Shown: in pieces, positions 16,364-25,889 of the stretch
How the letters are laid out: each line of letters begins with the position of its first letter
Position numbering within the stretch: position 1 is the stretch's first letter
Assembly: GCA_021815405.1 (NCBI GenBank)
Contig: JAKAGV010000001.1
Coordinates: 372,001 to 436,000 of the forward strand
Direction: 5' to 3'
Source: Bacteroidota bacterium
Lineage (GTDB): Bacteria > Bacteroidota > Ignavibacteria > Ignavibacteriales > Ignavibacteriaceae
DNA: 64,000 nucleotides
Notes under the pieces: model-generated
The model's input: the letters and a program-made list of their open reading frames with translations, nothing else
Database searches by the model: none
Told to the model about the DNA's origin: nothing
Made by a program: the position numbers and the translations under genes

Positions 16364-17713
16364 ATGGAACGAAGAGAGAGAATTTTAGTCGTCGATGACG
16401 AAAAAATTATCCGGGAGTCTCTATTTAGCTGGTTCGAGAACGAAGGATACAAAGTAGAAACTGCACCAGATGGTGAAACCGGATTAGAGAAGTTTCAAAA
16501 TAAAAAGTTTGATATTCTCTTAGTCGATTTAAAACTGCCTGGCATTAACGGTCTGCAGGTATTGAAGGAAGTAAAAGAAATTTCAAAGGATACAATTGTT
16601 ATTATGATTACTGCATTTGCATCCGTATCGACGGCTATCGCTGCATTGAAGGAAGGCGCATATGATTATGTAACCAAACCGGTTGATCCCGACGAACTCA
16701 CCCTTCTTGTCGAGAAGGCAATAGGTCAGAGAAGGCTTCAAATTGAAAACAAAAATTTAAAGGAGAATATTGCAAACATTTCCAAACCTGAGTTGATAGT
16801 TGGAAATAATATCCTTATGAAAAAAGTTTATGAAATGATAAATACCATTTCAGAGACGGAAGCATCGACCTTGATAATTGGTGAAAGCGGGACAGGCAAA
16901 GAGCTGATTGCAAAGGTAATTCATAATAACAGTATCAGAAAATATTTCCCTTTTATATCGGTTAAATGCGGTTCATTAACTGAATCAATGCTTGAACAGG
17001 AGCTATTTGGAGAAGAACCCGATGCTGAGCGTGGAATTCATTTAAAGAAGAAAGGGAAAATTGAACTTGCTGAGGGCGGAACATTATACCTCGATGAGGT
17101 AAATTCGATTTCTACAAAAATGCAGGTTGAAATATTAAAAGTGCTCGAGACAAATCAATTCACAAGAATTGGAGGAAGAGAAAATATTAAAACAAATTTC
17201 AGGCTGATTACTGCTGCAAATACAAATCTTGAAAAGCTGATTATCGAGGGTAAATTTAGAGAAGACTTATATTATAAATTTAATGTCTTTTCAATTGCTG
17301 TTCCTCCTCTTCGTGAAAGGAGAGAGGATATTCTTCCACTTTCAAATGCTTTCATTAAAAAGTTTTCAAACCGGCTGAACAAACCAGCGAAAGTGATTTC
17401 AGTTGAAGCGGCGGAATTTTTAGTTAATTATGAATGGCCTGGTAATGTGCGAGAACTGGAAAACGCAATCGAACGTGCAGTAGTAGTAGGGAAATTTGAT
17501 GCAATAAAAGTTGAAGATTTACCAATGTGTATTGCTTCAACTCATTTTGAAGTTGATGACGGGAAGATGAGTCTATCAGCAATCGAAAAAAAACATATAT
17601 TTAAAGTTCTTAACGATAATAAATGGAATATTTCAAAGAGTGCTCAGATACTTGAAATAGATAGAGTAACATTGTACAATAAAATTAAAAGATACAATCT
17701 CCGTCAGATATGA
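16364..17713 (+). CDS. NtrC-like response regulator lacking the GAFTGA loop
   Basis: 449 residues, collinear with the regulator at 13686: receiver (D55, K105), AAA+ (Walker A GESGTGKE 173-180, Walker B GTLYLDE) and Fis-type HTH. Where the paralogue has EKGAFTGAQF, this protein reads EPDAERGIHL (about 218-227), so the loop that contacts sigma54 is gone while the ATP site is kept. Family members without GAFTGA, such as TyrR- and HupR-type proteins, do not activate sigma54 in the usual way. It has the same DNA-reading helix (EIDRVTLYNK) as its paralogue, so it may compete for the same sites as a repressor or form mixed hexamers. Induced from the sigma54 promoter upstream it would give negative feedback; inference. 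Confidence 0.92.
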   Translation: MERRERILVVDDEKIIRESLFSWFENEGYKVETAPDGETGLEKFQNKKFDILLVDLKLPGINGLQVLKEVKEISKDTIVIMITAFASVSTAIAALKEGAYDYVTKPVDPDELTLLVEKAIGQRRLQIENKNLKENIANISKPELIVGNNILMKKVYEMINTISETEASTLIIGESGTGKELIAKVIHNNSIRKYFPFISVKCGSLTESMLEQELFGEEPDAERGIHLKKKGKIELAEGGTLYLDEVNSISTKMQVEILKVLETNQFTRIGGRENIKTNFRLITAANTNLEKLIIEGKFREDLYYKFNVFSIAVPPLRERREDILPLSNAFIKKFSNRLNKPAKVISVEAAEFLVNYEWPGNVRELENAIERAVVVGKFDAIKVEDLPMCIASTHFEVDDGKMSLSAIEKKHIFKVLNDNKWNISKSAQILEIDRVTLYNKIKRYNLRQI

Positions 17714-17734
17714 TAATTTATAAGTCCGGAAAAT

Positions 17735-17763
17735 CGACTGACCAATCTAATTTTGGTCAGTCG
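17735..17763. terminator. Bidirectional terminator-like hairpin
   Basis: CGACTGACCA and TGGTCAGTCG form a perfect 10-bp stem with a 9-nt loop, between the convergent genes ending at 17713 and 17827. The T-tracts are weak, but position and symmetry suit a terminator for both. Confidence 0.7.
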
Positions 17764-17826
17764 TTGAATCGAATTAAATGAACATCCAAATCCTGATTTT
17801 TGAAATTCAAATTCGAACATTAAATT

Positions 17827-19011
17827 TTAAATTTCGAACTCTTCTTTTACTTCTTTAAATTTTGAAATTGCAAAATCCAAATCTTCTTTGGAATGAGCTG
17901 CTGATATTTGTACTCTAATTCTTGCTGTTCCTTTTGGAACCACAGGATAAAAGAAACCGATGACATAAACTCCCTTTTCAAGAAGGCGTGCAGCCATTTT
18001 TTGAGAGAGTGAAGCATCGCCAATCATTATTGGAACAATTGGATGAACTCCCGGCTTTATATTCAATCCGGCTTTGGTTATTCCTTCACGGAAGTATTTT
18101 GTATTTTCTTCAAGTTTGTCTCTTAGATGAGTGGAAGTTTCCAAAATCTCCAACACTTTTAATGATGCTGCGATAATACTCGGTGCAACCGTATTGGAAA
18201 ATAAATACGGACGCGAACGCTGTCTTAGCAAATCAATAATTTCTTTTCTGCCGCTTGTGTAGCCACCGCTTGCGCCGCCAAGAGCCTTGCCAAGTGTTCC
18301 GGTGATTATATCAACTCTTCCAATTACATCGTTATATTCATGAGTACCTTTTCCGCGTTTGCCCATAAAGCCTACCGCATGAGAGTCATCTACCATTACA
18401 AGCGCATTGTATTTGTCAGCAAGATTGCAGATGTCTTTAAGCTTCGCAATAAATCCATCCATGGAGAATACACCATCCGTAGCGATCAATTTTATTTTTG
18501 CCGATGCCGCTTCTTTAAGTTTTTCTTCAAGATCATTCATGTCGCTGTTCTTGTATCGGAATCGTTGAGCTTTGCAAAGGCGGATGCCATCGATTATGCT
18601 TGCGTGGTTTAACTCATCACTTATTATAGCGTCTTCTTCAGAAAGGATTGTTTCGAATAATCCGCCGTTAGCATCAAAGCAAGATGTATAAAGAATCGTA
18701 TCTTCAGTTTCGAGGAACTCTGAAATTTTTTGTTCAAGCTCTTTGTGAATTTCTTGAGTGCCGCAAATAAACCGGACAGATGAAAGTCCGTAGCCCCATT
18801 TATCATAGCTTTCTTTAGCGGCTTTAATTATTTCTGGATGATTTGCTAAGCCAAGATAATTATTTGCGCACATGTTTAGTACTTGCTGCCCGCCTTTGAC
18901 TTCAATCCTGGCTTTCTGCGGGCTAGTAATTATTCTTTCTCTTTTATATAAACCTTCATTTTCTATTTGTTGAAGCTGATTTGAGTAAATATTTTTTATT
19001 GTTTCTTTCAT
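17827..19011 (-). CDS. kbl: Glycine C-acetyltransferase (2-amino-3-ketobutyrate CoA ligase)
   Basis: 394 residues, the usual length. A PLP alpha-oxoamine synthase: [13 protein letters not shown] near the N terminus, [13 protein letters not shown] with the PLP-contacting Asp and His, and [15 protein letters not shown] with the PLP lysine. It splits 2-amino-3-oxobutyrate with CoA to glycine and acetyl-CoA. It lies about 95 bp downstream of threonine dehydrogenase on the same strand, so the two convert threonine to glycine and acetyl-CoA. Other family members (BioF, Spt) are less likely given that neighbour. Confidence 0.95.
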   Translation of the reverse strand: MKETIKNIYSNQLQQIENEGLYKRERIITSPQKARIEVKGGQQVLNMCANNYLGLANHPEIIKAAKESYDKWGYGLSSVRFICGTQEIHKELEQKISEFLETEDTILYTSCFDANGGLFETILSEEDAIISDELNHASIIDGIRLCKAQRFRYKNSDMNDLEEKLKEAASAKIKLIATDGVFSMDGFIAKLKDICNLADKYNALVMVDDSHAVGFMGKRGKGTHEYNDVIGRVDIITGTLGKALGGASGGYTSGRKEIIDLLRQRSRPYLFSNTVAPSIIAASLKVLEILETSTHLRDKLEENTKYFREGITKAGLNIKPGVHPIVPIMIGDASLSQKMAARLLEKGVYVIGFFYPVVPKGTARIRVQISAAHSKEDLDFAISKFKEVKEEFEI

Positions 19012-19105
19012 AAGACTTTCCTTTCTAAGAAATTGTATTTCTTATTGGTGTAATATCCTACAGTATTTTTATACTGAAGAAATTTAAACCACAAAATAAT
19101 TTAGT

Positions 19106-20140
19106 TTAAATCCAGTCGAGAATAATTTTACCTGAATTACCGGATTTCATTAATTCAAAACCATCTTTGAAGTTTTCATACGAAAACCGGTTTGTAATTA
19201 TTGGCGAAATATCCAGTCCAGTTTGAATCATAACAGTCATCTTATACCAAGTTTCAAACATTTCTCTTCCGTAAATTCCTTTCAGAGTCAATCCGTTAAA
19301 TACAACAGTTTCCCAATTTATAGCTGCATTGTTCGGTAATATTCCAAGAAGAGCAATCTTACCGCCATGACACATTGCCGAAAGCATACTTTTCAAAGCT
19401 TCAGCACTTCCTGACATTTCGAGTCCAACATCAAAGCCTTCCTTCATTCCAAGTTCGTTCATTACATCCGTTAACTTTTCTTTCGTTACATCAACCGTCC
19501 TTGTTACACCCATTTTTTTTGCAAGTTCCAATCTTTTCGGATTTATATCAGTAATTACAACATATCTTGCACCGGCATGCTTAACTATTGCAGCAGCCAT
19601 TATTCCAATCGGACCGGCACCAGTTATTAAAACATCTTCACCAAGGACATCGTATGAAAGCGCTGTATGAGTTGCGTTTCCAAAAGGATCAAAAATAGAG
19701 AAAAGATCTTCCGGTATCGACGGATCGCAATGCCAAACATTTGAAACTGGAATACTTAAATATTCTGCAAAACAGCCGGGTCGATTAACTCCAACGCCTT
19801 TTGTGTTAGGACAAAGATGTCTTCTGCCTGCGCGGCAGTTACGGCAGTAACCACATACAATATGACCTTCACCGCTGACGAGCTCGCCGATTTTTACATC
19901 CTGAACGTTGCTGCCGATTGCTTCAACTGTTCCAACATACTCATGTCCAACTACCATTGGAACAGGAATGGTTTTTTTTGCCCAGTCATCCCAGTTGTAT
20001 ATATGGATGTCTGTTCCGCAGATTGAAGTTTTCTTTATTTTTATTAGAACATCGTTTACTCCAACTTCTGGCACTGGTACTTCATCGAGCCATAAGCCCG
20101 GTTCGGCATATTTCTTTACGAGCGCTTTCATTTTTTTCAT
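19106..20140 (-). CDS. tdh: L-threonine 3-dehydrogenase
   Basis: 344 residues, zinc-type medium-chain dehydrogenase. Catalytic zinc Cys in [16 protein letters not shown], a structural-zinc lobe [15 protein letters not shown], and the NAD fold [13 protein letters not shown] with an acidic ITDINPKRL. The YNWDDWA segment is characteristic of Tdh. The product 2-amino-3-ketobutyrate passes to the downstream Kbl. A Met three codons in is an alternative start. Confidence 0.95.
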   Translation of the reverse strand: MKKMKALVKKYAEPGLWLDEVPVPEVGVNDVLIKIKKTSICGTDIHIYNWDDWAKKTIPVPMVVGHEYVGTVEAIGSNVQDVKIGELVSGEGHIVCGYCRNCRAGRRHLCPNTKGVGVNRPGCFAEYLSIPVSNVWHCDPSIPEDLFSIFDPFGNATHTALSYDVLGEDVLITGAGPIGIMAAAIVKHAGARYVVITDINPKRLELAKKMGVTRTVDVTKEKLTDVMNELGMKEGFDVGLEMSGSAEALKSMLSAMCHGGKIALLGILPNNAAINWETVVFNGLTLKGIYGREMFETWYKMTVMIQTGLDISPIITNRFSYENFKDGFELMKSGNSGKIILDWI

Positions 20141-20292
20141 TTATAATCCTTGATGAAATTTATATGGTTATTTTGAACCACATTATAAAATTAAAATTGT
20201 TTAAAGAATGTGATGTCAAAATTAGAGATAAGGTTGTTAAACAACAACTAAAATTTGAAGCGGCGGAGAATCAGAGATTGAAACTATCAAAT

Positions 20293-20706
20293 TTAAATAA
20301 TTGAAAGCAAAGCAAAATTATTACTTGGATTAGTTTTCAATGTCTCTTTAATATTTTTAATTTTTTGGTTGAACCATTCGTCATTTAGATCATTTACTGA
20401 GGCAGTTGAGCGCAGCCAATCAATTTCTTTCTCTGCCGGTAATTGATCCGAAAAAGCAAGATTAAGTCCGTCGCTTACAAAAGATTCGGCTATTTTCTTA
20501 TTCGAAAACTTAATCGGTTTTTCTGAAATATATTTATTCGTAAGCAGACTGCGTATAGTGTCTTCATAGAAATCGGTTGCAAAGCCCAATCTCTTGGCTA
20601 TTCCTTTAAGGATAATTTTTTCGGGGTCAGTAAGTTGGTTATCTTTTTTTGCTACTACTAATAGTCCTTTTAAGTAGTTACTTCTGTCAAGCAGTGTTAA
20701 TTCCAT
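20293..20706 (-). CDS. TerB-like small helical protein
   Basis: 137 residues from the ATG at 20706 (MELTLLDRSNYLKG). A Met 13 codons further upstream is rejected because that extension is encoded inside an inserted palindromic element. The sequence is all-helical with an acidic pattern near the start (DNQLTDPEKIILKGIAKRLGF) typical of TerB/DjlA-like domains found in stress and tellurite-resistance proteins; metal binding is possible. Function unassigned. It sits alone between tdh and the cytidylate-kinase-like genes. Confidence 0.7.
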   Translation of the reverse strand: MELTLLDRSNYLKGLLVVAKKDNQLTDPEKIILKGIAKRLGFATDFYEDTIRSLLTNKYISEKPIKFSNKKIAESFVSDGLNLAFSDQLPAEKEIDWLRSTASVNDLNDEWFNQKIKNIKETLKTNPSNNFALLSII

Positions 20707-20723
20707 TTCAAATTTTCTTCTAT

Positions 20724-20844
20724 GAGTCTGCTCTAAAAAGGTCATTCCCGTGAAAATGAGAATCTAAAAAATTTATATTATCGAATAGATTCCCACTTTC
20801 ATGGGAATGACATTTCGTCTTTTTTAGCTTTTTAGAGTGGACTC
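20724..20844. repeat. Palindromic insertion element, family B
   Basis: 121 bp with ends GAGTCTGCTCTAAAAAG and CTTTTTAGAGTGGACTC (15 of 17 paired), an inner palindrome GTCATTCCCG...CGGGAATGAC-like around 741-812, and a 6-bp direct repeat TTCTAT on both sides (718-723 and 845-850). Same architecture as family A (long inverted ends around GTCAT..ATGAC) but different end sequence. It landed just upstream of the TerB-like gene start. Confidence 0.7.
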
Positions 20845-21160
20845 TTCTATTAAATTTAGAAAGTATATATTCTCGTAATTAATTATCGAATACTCGTTTA
20901 ACATTTAAAGAGCTAATTATTTTTTTACTTAATCTAATTAAGCTATTATAAGTTATAAAATTTTTTGTTTAAGCCAGGCTTTTGACGAAAAGAATTTTTA
21001 TAAGTTCCCAAACCGAACGTGTATTAGATTAAGTTTAAGTAATCCTGAATACAGGATAAAAAACATAAATATAGATTTTATTATTAAGATTACACTGTTT
21101 CAAATACTGCAAAGAAAGTCTAAAACATCGCTTTGTTGCAATGGATAAAATTATAAATTC
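20845..21160. other. Intergenic, no feature recognised
   Basis: About 315 bp of AT-rich sequence after the repeat. Nothing beyond weak A/T tracts was seen; it may hold the 3' end of the transcript coming from the kinase-like genes. Confidence 0.4.
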
Positions 21161-21907
21161 TTAAATTGATTTTAAAATCTTTTCTTCAATAAATAGAAAC
21201 ATTTCCGGAAATTTTTCAATCACAGCTTGTCCTATTATTCTTGCCGTTTTCTCATAACTTATGTTATCTGTATTTATTATCATATGGTAAAGTAAAGGAT
21301 CTTCTATGTTTTTATTATAATATTTCTTGAAGTAATTTATCTTCGCATGATCTTCATTCTTTGTAAATTCTATTGCATCGCTTCGGTTCAGATTATGGAT
21401 CTCCTGTACGTGTCTGACTCTATTTTCAAATGAGCCAATCAATCTTACATGAAAAGTATTTTTCAAGTTTGCAGTTACAATGTTCGATGCTCTGCCAATT
21501 ATGACTACATTTCCCTTCATTGCTAATTGAACTATAGTGCTGGCTGTTTTACTTACAAGCATCCAGGCATGAGGATGAATTCCTAACAGCTCATCAATTG
21601 TCGCCTTCAATTCGGAAAGCTTATCTTCGACAAAATATTGTCTTAGCTTTTGAGGAAGATGATAGTCTTCCATTACTTTTTCAATCAGATTCTTATCAAA
21701 AACCGTCCAAGGAATATCTCCTTCCTTAGAGATTGGCTGAAAGAATTTTACTAATTCATCTCCGACACAACTTGCCCCGGCACCTGTTTCTCTTGAAATA
21801 GTTATACACGGACCCTGCTTTTTTCTTTTTTGCTGCTCGGTAGTATCTTTGGAATGAGATTCTATGTATATCTTTGCCTTTTCGAAAGCACCTTTAACTG
21901 AACTCAT
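21161..21907 (-). CDS. Cytidylate kinase-like family protein
   Basis: 248 residues. A P-loop-like start GPCITISRETGAGASCVGDEL followed by FDKNLIEKVMED, GRASNIVTA and a C-terminal helical region match the cytidylate-kinase-like family (Cytidylate_kin2), whose members share the CMP kinase fold but mostly have no proven substrate. The canonical GxxGxGK is altered (RETGAGAS, no Lys), so ordinary NMP kinase activity is doubtful. A close paralogue follows upstream at 22087-22818 on the same strand, about 180 bp away. SD GGAGGT precedes the ATG. Confidence 0.82.
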   Translation of the reverse strand: MSSVKGAFEKAKIYIESHSKDTTEQQKRKKQGPCITISRETGAGASCVGDELVKFFQPISKEGDIPWTVFDKNLIEKVMEDYHLPQKLRQYFVEDKLSELKATIDELLGIHPHAWMLVSKTASTIVQLAMKGNVVIIGRASNIVTANLKNTFHVRLIGSFENRVRHVQEIHNLNRSDAIEFTKNEDHAKINYFKKYYNKNIEDPLLYHMIINTDNISYEKTARIIGQAVIEKFPEMFLFIEEKILKSI

Positions 21908-22086
21908 TGCTCACCTCCAAATCAAATTTAGAACTATAAAATTAACCGGAGATTGCTGAATTATTTCAATAGAAATATAACAAAAATTTTCAAAAAGAGG
22001 AATATGAAATTCAGGAACCTTTTTTTTCTGAGTAGTTTTAATGAAAGTAGGATAGAAAATTATTTCCGAATAATTTCACTTGATTA

Positions 22087-22818
22087 TTAATCACCTACAC
22101 TAAACATTTCCGGAAATTTCTTTACAATAGAGTTGCCGATAAGATCAACGGCTTCGTCATCGGAAATTGTTTGAGTATTAATTGTAAGATGATATAACAG
22201 CGGGTCGCTAATGTCTTTATGAAAATAAGTCTGAACGAAATCTTTCCTGTCGTGGTCTTCGTGCTTAATAAAATCTATAGCTTCCATCCTGTTATAATTG
22301 AAAAGCTCTCTTACATGTTCTATTCTATATTCAAGCGGCGCTACTAGTCTTACATGATAAGTGTTATGTAATTTTGAAGTAATTATGTTAGCCGCTCTAT
22401 CAAGAATAATTACGTTACCTAATTGAGCAAGTTGCAGTATTGTTTCAGTAGTTTTGTGAATAAGTGTAAAGATTGGTGGTTGACCACCAAGCAATTCAAT
22501 CATCAAAGATTTAACGGCAGAATATTTTTCTTCCTCCATGAGCTTACTTAAGCTTTGAGGTAGATGGTGATCTTGAATTACTTTCTCAATTAGGTTTTTA
22601 TCAAATATAGTCCAGGGGGCTTGATTATCTGTATAATATTTTTGCAAAAAAGCTACAAGTTTTTCACTGATTACATCAGCACGGGCACCGGCTTCTCGAG
22701 AAATAGTAATGCAGGGACCAGGGTTGTTTATTTTATTTTTAACTACGAGTTCTTCCGATATTTTTGGGTGAGATTCAATATATAATTTAGCCTTCTCAAA
22801 TGGACCTTTAACCGGCAT
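22087..22818 (-). CDS. Cytidylate kinase-like family protein (paralogue)
   Basis: 243 residues, collinear with the protein at 21161 from the shared start (GPFEKAKLYIESHPK) to the end. Motif GPCITISREAGARADVISEKL, FDKNLIEKVIQDHHLPQ, DRAANIITS. It also lacks the P-loop lysine. The pair arose by tandem duplication; both keep the same Arg-rich region (RIEHVRELFNYNRMEAIDF). Role unknown. Confidence 0.82.
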   Translation of the reverse strand: MPVKGPFEKAKLYIESHPKISEELVVKNKINNPGPCITISREAGARADVISEKLVAFLQKYYTDNQAPWTIFDKNLIEKVIQDHHLPQSLSKLMEEEKYSAVKSLMIELLGGQPPIFTLIHKTTETILQLAQLGNVIILDRAANIITSKLHNTYHVRLVAPLEYRIEHVRELFNYNRMEAIDFIKHEDHDRKDFVQTYFHKDISDPLLYHLTINTQTISDDEAVDLIGNSIVKKFPEMFSVGD

Positions 22819-23150
22819 TTTGCTTTCCTTCCAACGTCTTATCGGCGTTCTGAATTAAATTTAATTTTTAGAGAAAGTCCTATAGATATATCCGCATCAT
22901 ATCTATCTGTGAACAAATATTTTATTCAACGATTTATATTTTAGACTCCAAAAGAAAAAAATCGTTTCAAAGACGATATTATAAATATATCAGAGAGAAA
23001 TTTTCTGATGTGACTAGCAACATTCTAATTTACCAGATACAATCTCTTGAATTTTTTTGTAAATTTATCTAAACATTTTTTAATCGTTGGTATATCGAAT
23101 AAAAGTTCCGATTATCAATTAGAATCAATAAACTTTAAAGGTGAAAAATT
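22819..23150. promoter_or_regulatory. Divergent intergenic region between the kinase-like genes and fumC
   Basis: 332 bp. Two short hairpins are visible, ATCGT..ACGAT at about 22959-22977 and ATCAGA..TCTGAT at about 22987-23009. A good ribosome site (AAAGGTGA) precedes fumC. No convincing promoter was picked. Confidence 0.35.
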
Positions 23151-24542
23151 ATGGAATATAGGATTGAAACGGACAGCATGGGCGAGATTAAAGTCCCTAC
23201 TGACAAATACTACGGCGCACAAACTGCACGTTCTCTAATGAACTTTAAAATCGGCGGAGAAAGATTTCCCCGTGAAATTATAAGAGCACTTGGAATCTTA
23301 AAGAAAGCTGCAGCACTTACGAACAAAGAACTAGGAATATTGCCGGCAGAAAAAGCCGACTTGATCATTAAAGCTGCGGATGAGGTAATTGAAGGTAAAC
23401 TCGACGAGCATTTTCCACTTGTGGTTTGGCAGACTGGCAGCGGCACTCAAACGAATATGAATGCCAATGAAGTAATTTCCAATCGTGCAATCGAGCTTTC
23501 GGGCGGACAAATGGGTAGCAAAAAACCGATTCATCCTAATGATGATGTTAACAAAGCTCAATCTTCTAATGATACTTTTCCAACGGCAATGCACATTGCA
23601 GCAGTTGAAGAAATTCATCGTCATTTAATTCCAATGGTAGCCAAGCTTCGTGATGCGCTGGCAAAAAAATCGGAAGAATTTAAAGATATTATAAAGATTG
23701 GCAGAACTCATTTAATGGACGCAACGCCGCTTACACTCGGTCAGGAATTTTCCGGATATGTCCAGCAATTGACGAACGGACTTGAAAGAATTAACGGATG
23801 CCTTCCGCATCTTTATGAATTGGCACTCGGTGGAACAGCTGTAGGAACTGGATTAAATACTCATCCGGAATTTGCCGTTAAAGCAGCAAAGAAGATTGCA
23901 GAACTTACTGGCAAGCCATTTGTGTCTGCAAGAAACAAGTTTGAAGCTCTTGCTACTCATGATACTTTAGTTGAAACAAGCGGCGTACTAAAAACTCTTG
24001 CAGCTTCTTTAATGAAAATTGCAAATGACATTCGCTGGCTTGGTTCCGGTCCGCGTTCTGGAATAGGCGAGTTGCTTCTTCCGGAAAATGAACCCGGAAG
24101 TTCAATCATGCCGGGAAAAGTCAATCCAACACAATCTGAAGCGATGACAATGGTATGCGCTCAGGTTTTTGGAAATGATACAACGGTAACATTTGCAGGT
24201 GCAAGCGGAAACTTTGAGTTGAATGTTTTCAAACCTGTGATAATTTTTAATGTGCTTCAATCAATTAGGCTTCTGGCAGATGCATGCGATAGCTTCACTG
24301 ATAATTGTGTCGTTGGAATCAAAGCGAATGAAGCTAATATCAAAAAGAATCTTGAAAATTCATTGATGCTTGTAACTGCTCTTAATCCACATATCGGTTA
24401 TGATAATGCAGCCAAGGTTGCTAAGAAAGCACACAAAGAAAACAAAACTTTAAAACAGGCTGCAATCGAACTTAATCTCTTAACTGCGGAAAAGTTTGAT
24501 GAAGTCGTTCGTCCGGAAAAAATGATTGGACCGAAAGCTTAA
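23151..24542 (+). CDS. fumC: Class II fumarate hydratase
   Basis: 463 residues. Signatures of Fum[48 protein letters not shown] (catalytic His) and the signature loop [13 protein letters not shown] with the catalytic Ser. [14 protein letters not shown] and the [10 protein letters not shown] form distinguish it from the aspartase paralogue at 36277. It hydrates fumarate to malate in the TCA cycle or its reductive branch. A hairpin follows the stop. Confidence 0.96.
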   Translation: MEYRIETDSMGEIKVPTDKYYGAQTARSLMNFKIGGERFPREIIRALGILKKAAALTNKELGILPAEKADLIIKAADEVIEGKLDEHFPLVVWQTGSGTQTNMNANEVISNRAIELSGGQMGSKKPIHPNDDVNKAQSSNDTFPTAMHIAAVEEIHRHLIPMVAKLRDALAKKSEEFKDIIKIGRTHLMDATPLTLGQEFSGYVQQLTNGLERINGCLPHLYELALGGTAVGTGLNTHPEFAVKAAKKIAELTGKPFVSARNKFEALATHDTLVETSGVLKTLAASLMKIANDIRWLGSGPRSGIGELLLPENEPGSSIMPGKVNPTQSEAMTMVCAQVFGNDTTVTFAGASGNFELNVFKPVIIFNVLQSIRLLADACDSFTDNCVVGIKANEANIKKNLENSLMLVTALNPHIGYDNAAKVAKKAHKENKTLKQAAIELNLLTAEKFDEVVRPEKMIGPKA

Positions 24543-24552
24543 ATAGATTATG

Positions 24553-24582
24553 AGTGAGACTCTTCTCAAGAAGAGCCTCACT
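24553..24582 (+). terminator. Hairpin after fumC
   Basis: AGTGAG/CTCACT continuing into CTCTT/AAGAG makes a long stem just after fumC. There is no T-run, so it may stabilise the mRNA end or weakly terminate rather than act as a strong intrinsic terminator. Confidence 0.5.
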
Positions 24583-24590
24583 TCAGAATT

Positions 24591-24734
24591 ATGATTAATC
24601 CTGAAGTCTGTAAAAAGTTAGCCATCGAAATGTTGATGCAGCCCGGTTCTAACTGCTGGTGTGCCTGCGAACTTTCATACACTCAACCATTCTGCGATGG
24701 AATCATTCATAAAGAATCCAAAGGTGAGCATTGA
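24591..24734 (+). CDS. Minimal CDGSH-like iron-sulfur protein
   Basis: 47 residues starting ATG ATT AAT CCT. Contains CWCACELSYTQPFCDGIIHK, which follows the CDGSH pattern CxCx2Sx3PxCDG; the His comes one residue later than in CDGSH (G-I-I-H instead of G-S-H). If that His still binds, the protein carries one [2Fe-2S] with three Cys and one His. Two such chains would normally dimerise. Its stop overlaps the TTG start of the following membrane protein, so they are co-translated. Confidence 0.7.
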   Translation: MINPEVCKKLAIEMLMQPGSNCWCACELSYTQPFCDGIIHKESKGEH

Positions 24735-25441
24735 TTAATTGGAACGGGGTAGTCTCGCTTTTCATTGCTTGCCTGGAATTTATTCTATTTATTAACCTAC
24801 TCATCTTTGCTCAAAAGAATAGAATAAATGCGATGGTATTTATACTTATTGCATTGCTGATGATTTATCAGGTTTTTGAATTCTTAATGTGCATGCTAAA
24901 CTTGCAGTATCCTTTTATGGCATACCTTGCTTTTGTAGACATTTCATTTCTTCCGCCATTGAATTTTTATTTTATCTTTAGTTATGCCGGTTACCGTCAT
25001 AAATTATTTAAGTTGATTTTTCTTCCGGCACTTGTTTTTGTTGTTTATTACTTCTTAGTAATTGATAAATTCGCCGTTACAGCTTGTACAGTTTTGTATG
25101 CTTCTTACAGCTATCCGCTAGGCGGTTGGTATGCGTTCTTTTATTATTCACCGATTGCCGCAGTGATTATTCTGCTATCAATCAAAATCGGAAAACAAAG
25201 AGAAGCAGTCCGAAAGAAGCTGTTAAAAGTTTTGCTTTTCGGTTTGATATTTATTTTTATTCCGGTTATTGCTGCTTTTGTTTTGTATGCCGCAGGCGAT
25301 AAACTTTTGCTGGAAATTATCGAAAGTATAATGTGTAAATTCGCATTTGTATATGCCGTCTGCCTGGCATATTTTTCTTTATTAAATAAAAACGCTGATA
25401 ATGAACGAAGTAATTCTAAATATTTATTTAATTATAAATGA
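24731..25441 (+). CDS. Seven-span membrane protein of unknown function
   Basis: 236 residues from a TTG start at 24731, supported by the ribosome site AAGGTGAG five bases upstream and the 4-bp overlap with the CDGSH-like gene. About seven hydrophobic segments, no kinase or other soluble domain after them. The layout resembles the N-terminal 7TM sensor module of some histidine kinases (HisKA_7TM), standing alone. No catalytic motif seen. Confidence 0.65.
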   Translation: MINWNGVVSLFIACLEFILFINLLIFAQKNRINAMVFILIALLMIYQVFEFLMCMLNLQYPFMAYLAFVDISFLPPLNFYFIFSYAGYRHKLFKLIFLPALVFVVYYFLVIDKFAVTACTVLYASYSYPLGGWYAFFYYSPIAAVIILLSIKIGKQREAVRKKLLKVLLFGLIFIFIPVIAAFVLYAAGDKLLLEIIESIMCKFAFVYAVCLAYFSLLNKNADNERSNSKYLFNYK

Positions 25442-25730
25442 GGGCTATGTGGTCGAGTTCCGTGCAATAGCTTACGAGATGGAAGGCGGAGACGATAATA
25501 AAATAAAATTTCTGAAGAGTAAAGCGATTGAAGATTTCCAAAAATCTTACCGTTTTAATGCTCCTACTAATAAGCTCGGTAAATTTATGAAGTATAGAAA
25601 ATTTTCAAAGCTTGAAAGGCAAGGTATGCAATATCAGTTGTTTGAAGAAATTTTTGAGAACTTCAAGGTTCCCCAGAATCCACTTATTTGTGTTACGCCC
25701 GTTGTTGATGGTAAAATCCTAGCCGAGTGA
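25401..25730 (+). CDS. Small hypothetical protein
   Basis: 109 residues from 25401, overlapping the end of the 7TM gene by 41 bp. A later start would trim the first 25 hydrophobic residues; MEGGDDNKIKF is a candidate. Basic middle (KLGKFMKYRKFSKLERQ) and a strand-like end (PLICVTPVVDGKILAE). Not recognised. Supported mainly by its position and its open frame with normal codon use. Confidence 0.5.
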   Translation: MNEVILNIYLIINEGYVVEFRAIAYEMEGGDDNKIKFLKSKAIEDFQKSYRFNAPTNKLGKFMKYRKFSKLERQGMQYQLFEEIFENFKVPQNPLICVTPVVDGKILAE

Positions 25731-25889
25731 TGAAGGTTCAAATTTCTGATGAATAAAAATGAAAAAGATTATCTTAATAGAATTAACGCGTAATTGCTTG
25801 GTATTGAATGCAGACATGAAAACATCATTTATACTTTAGGCAGGTCATAACAATATAATCTAATCTCTAATTTGTTGAAGGTATTGAGA

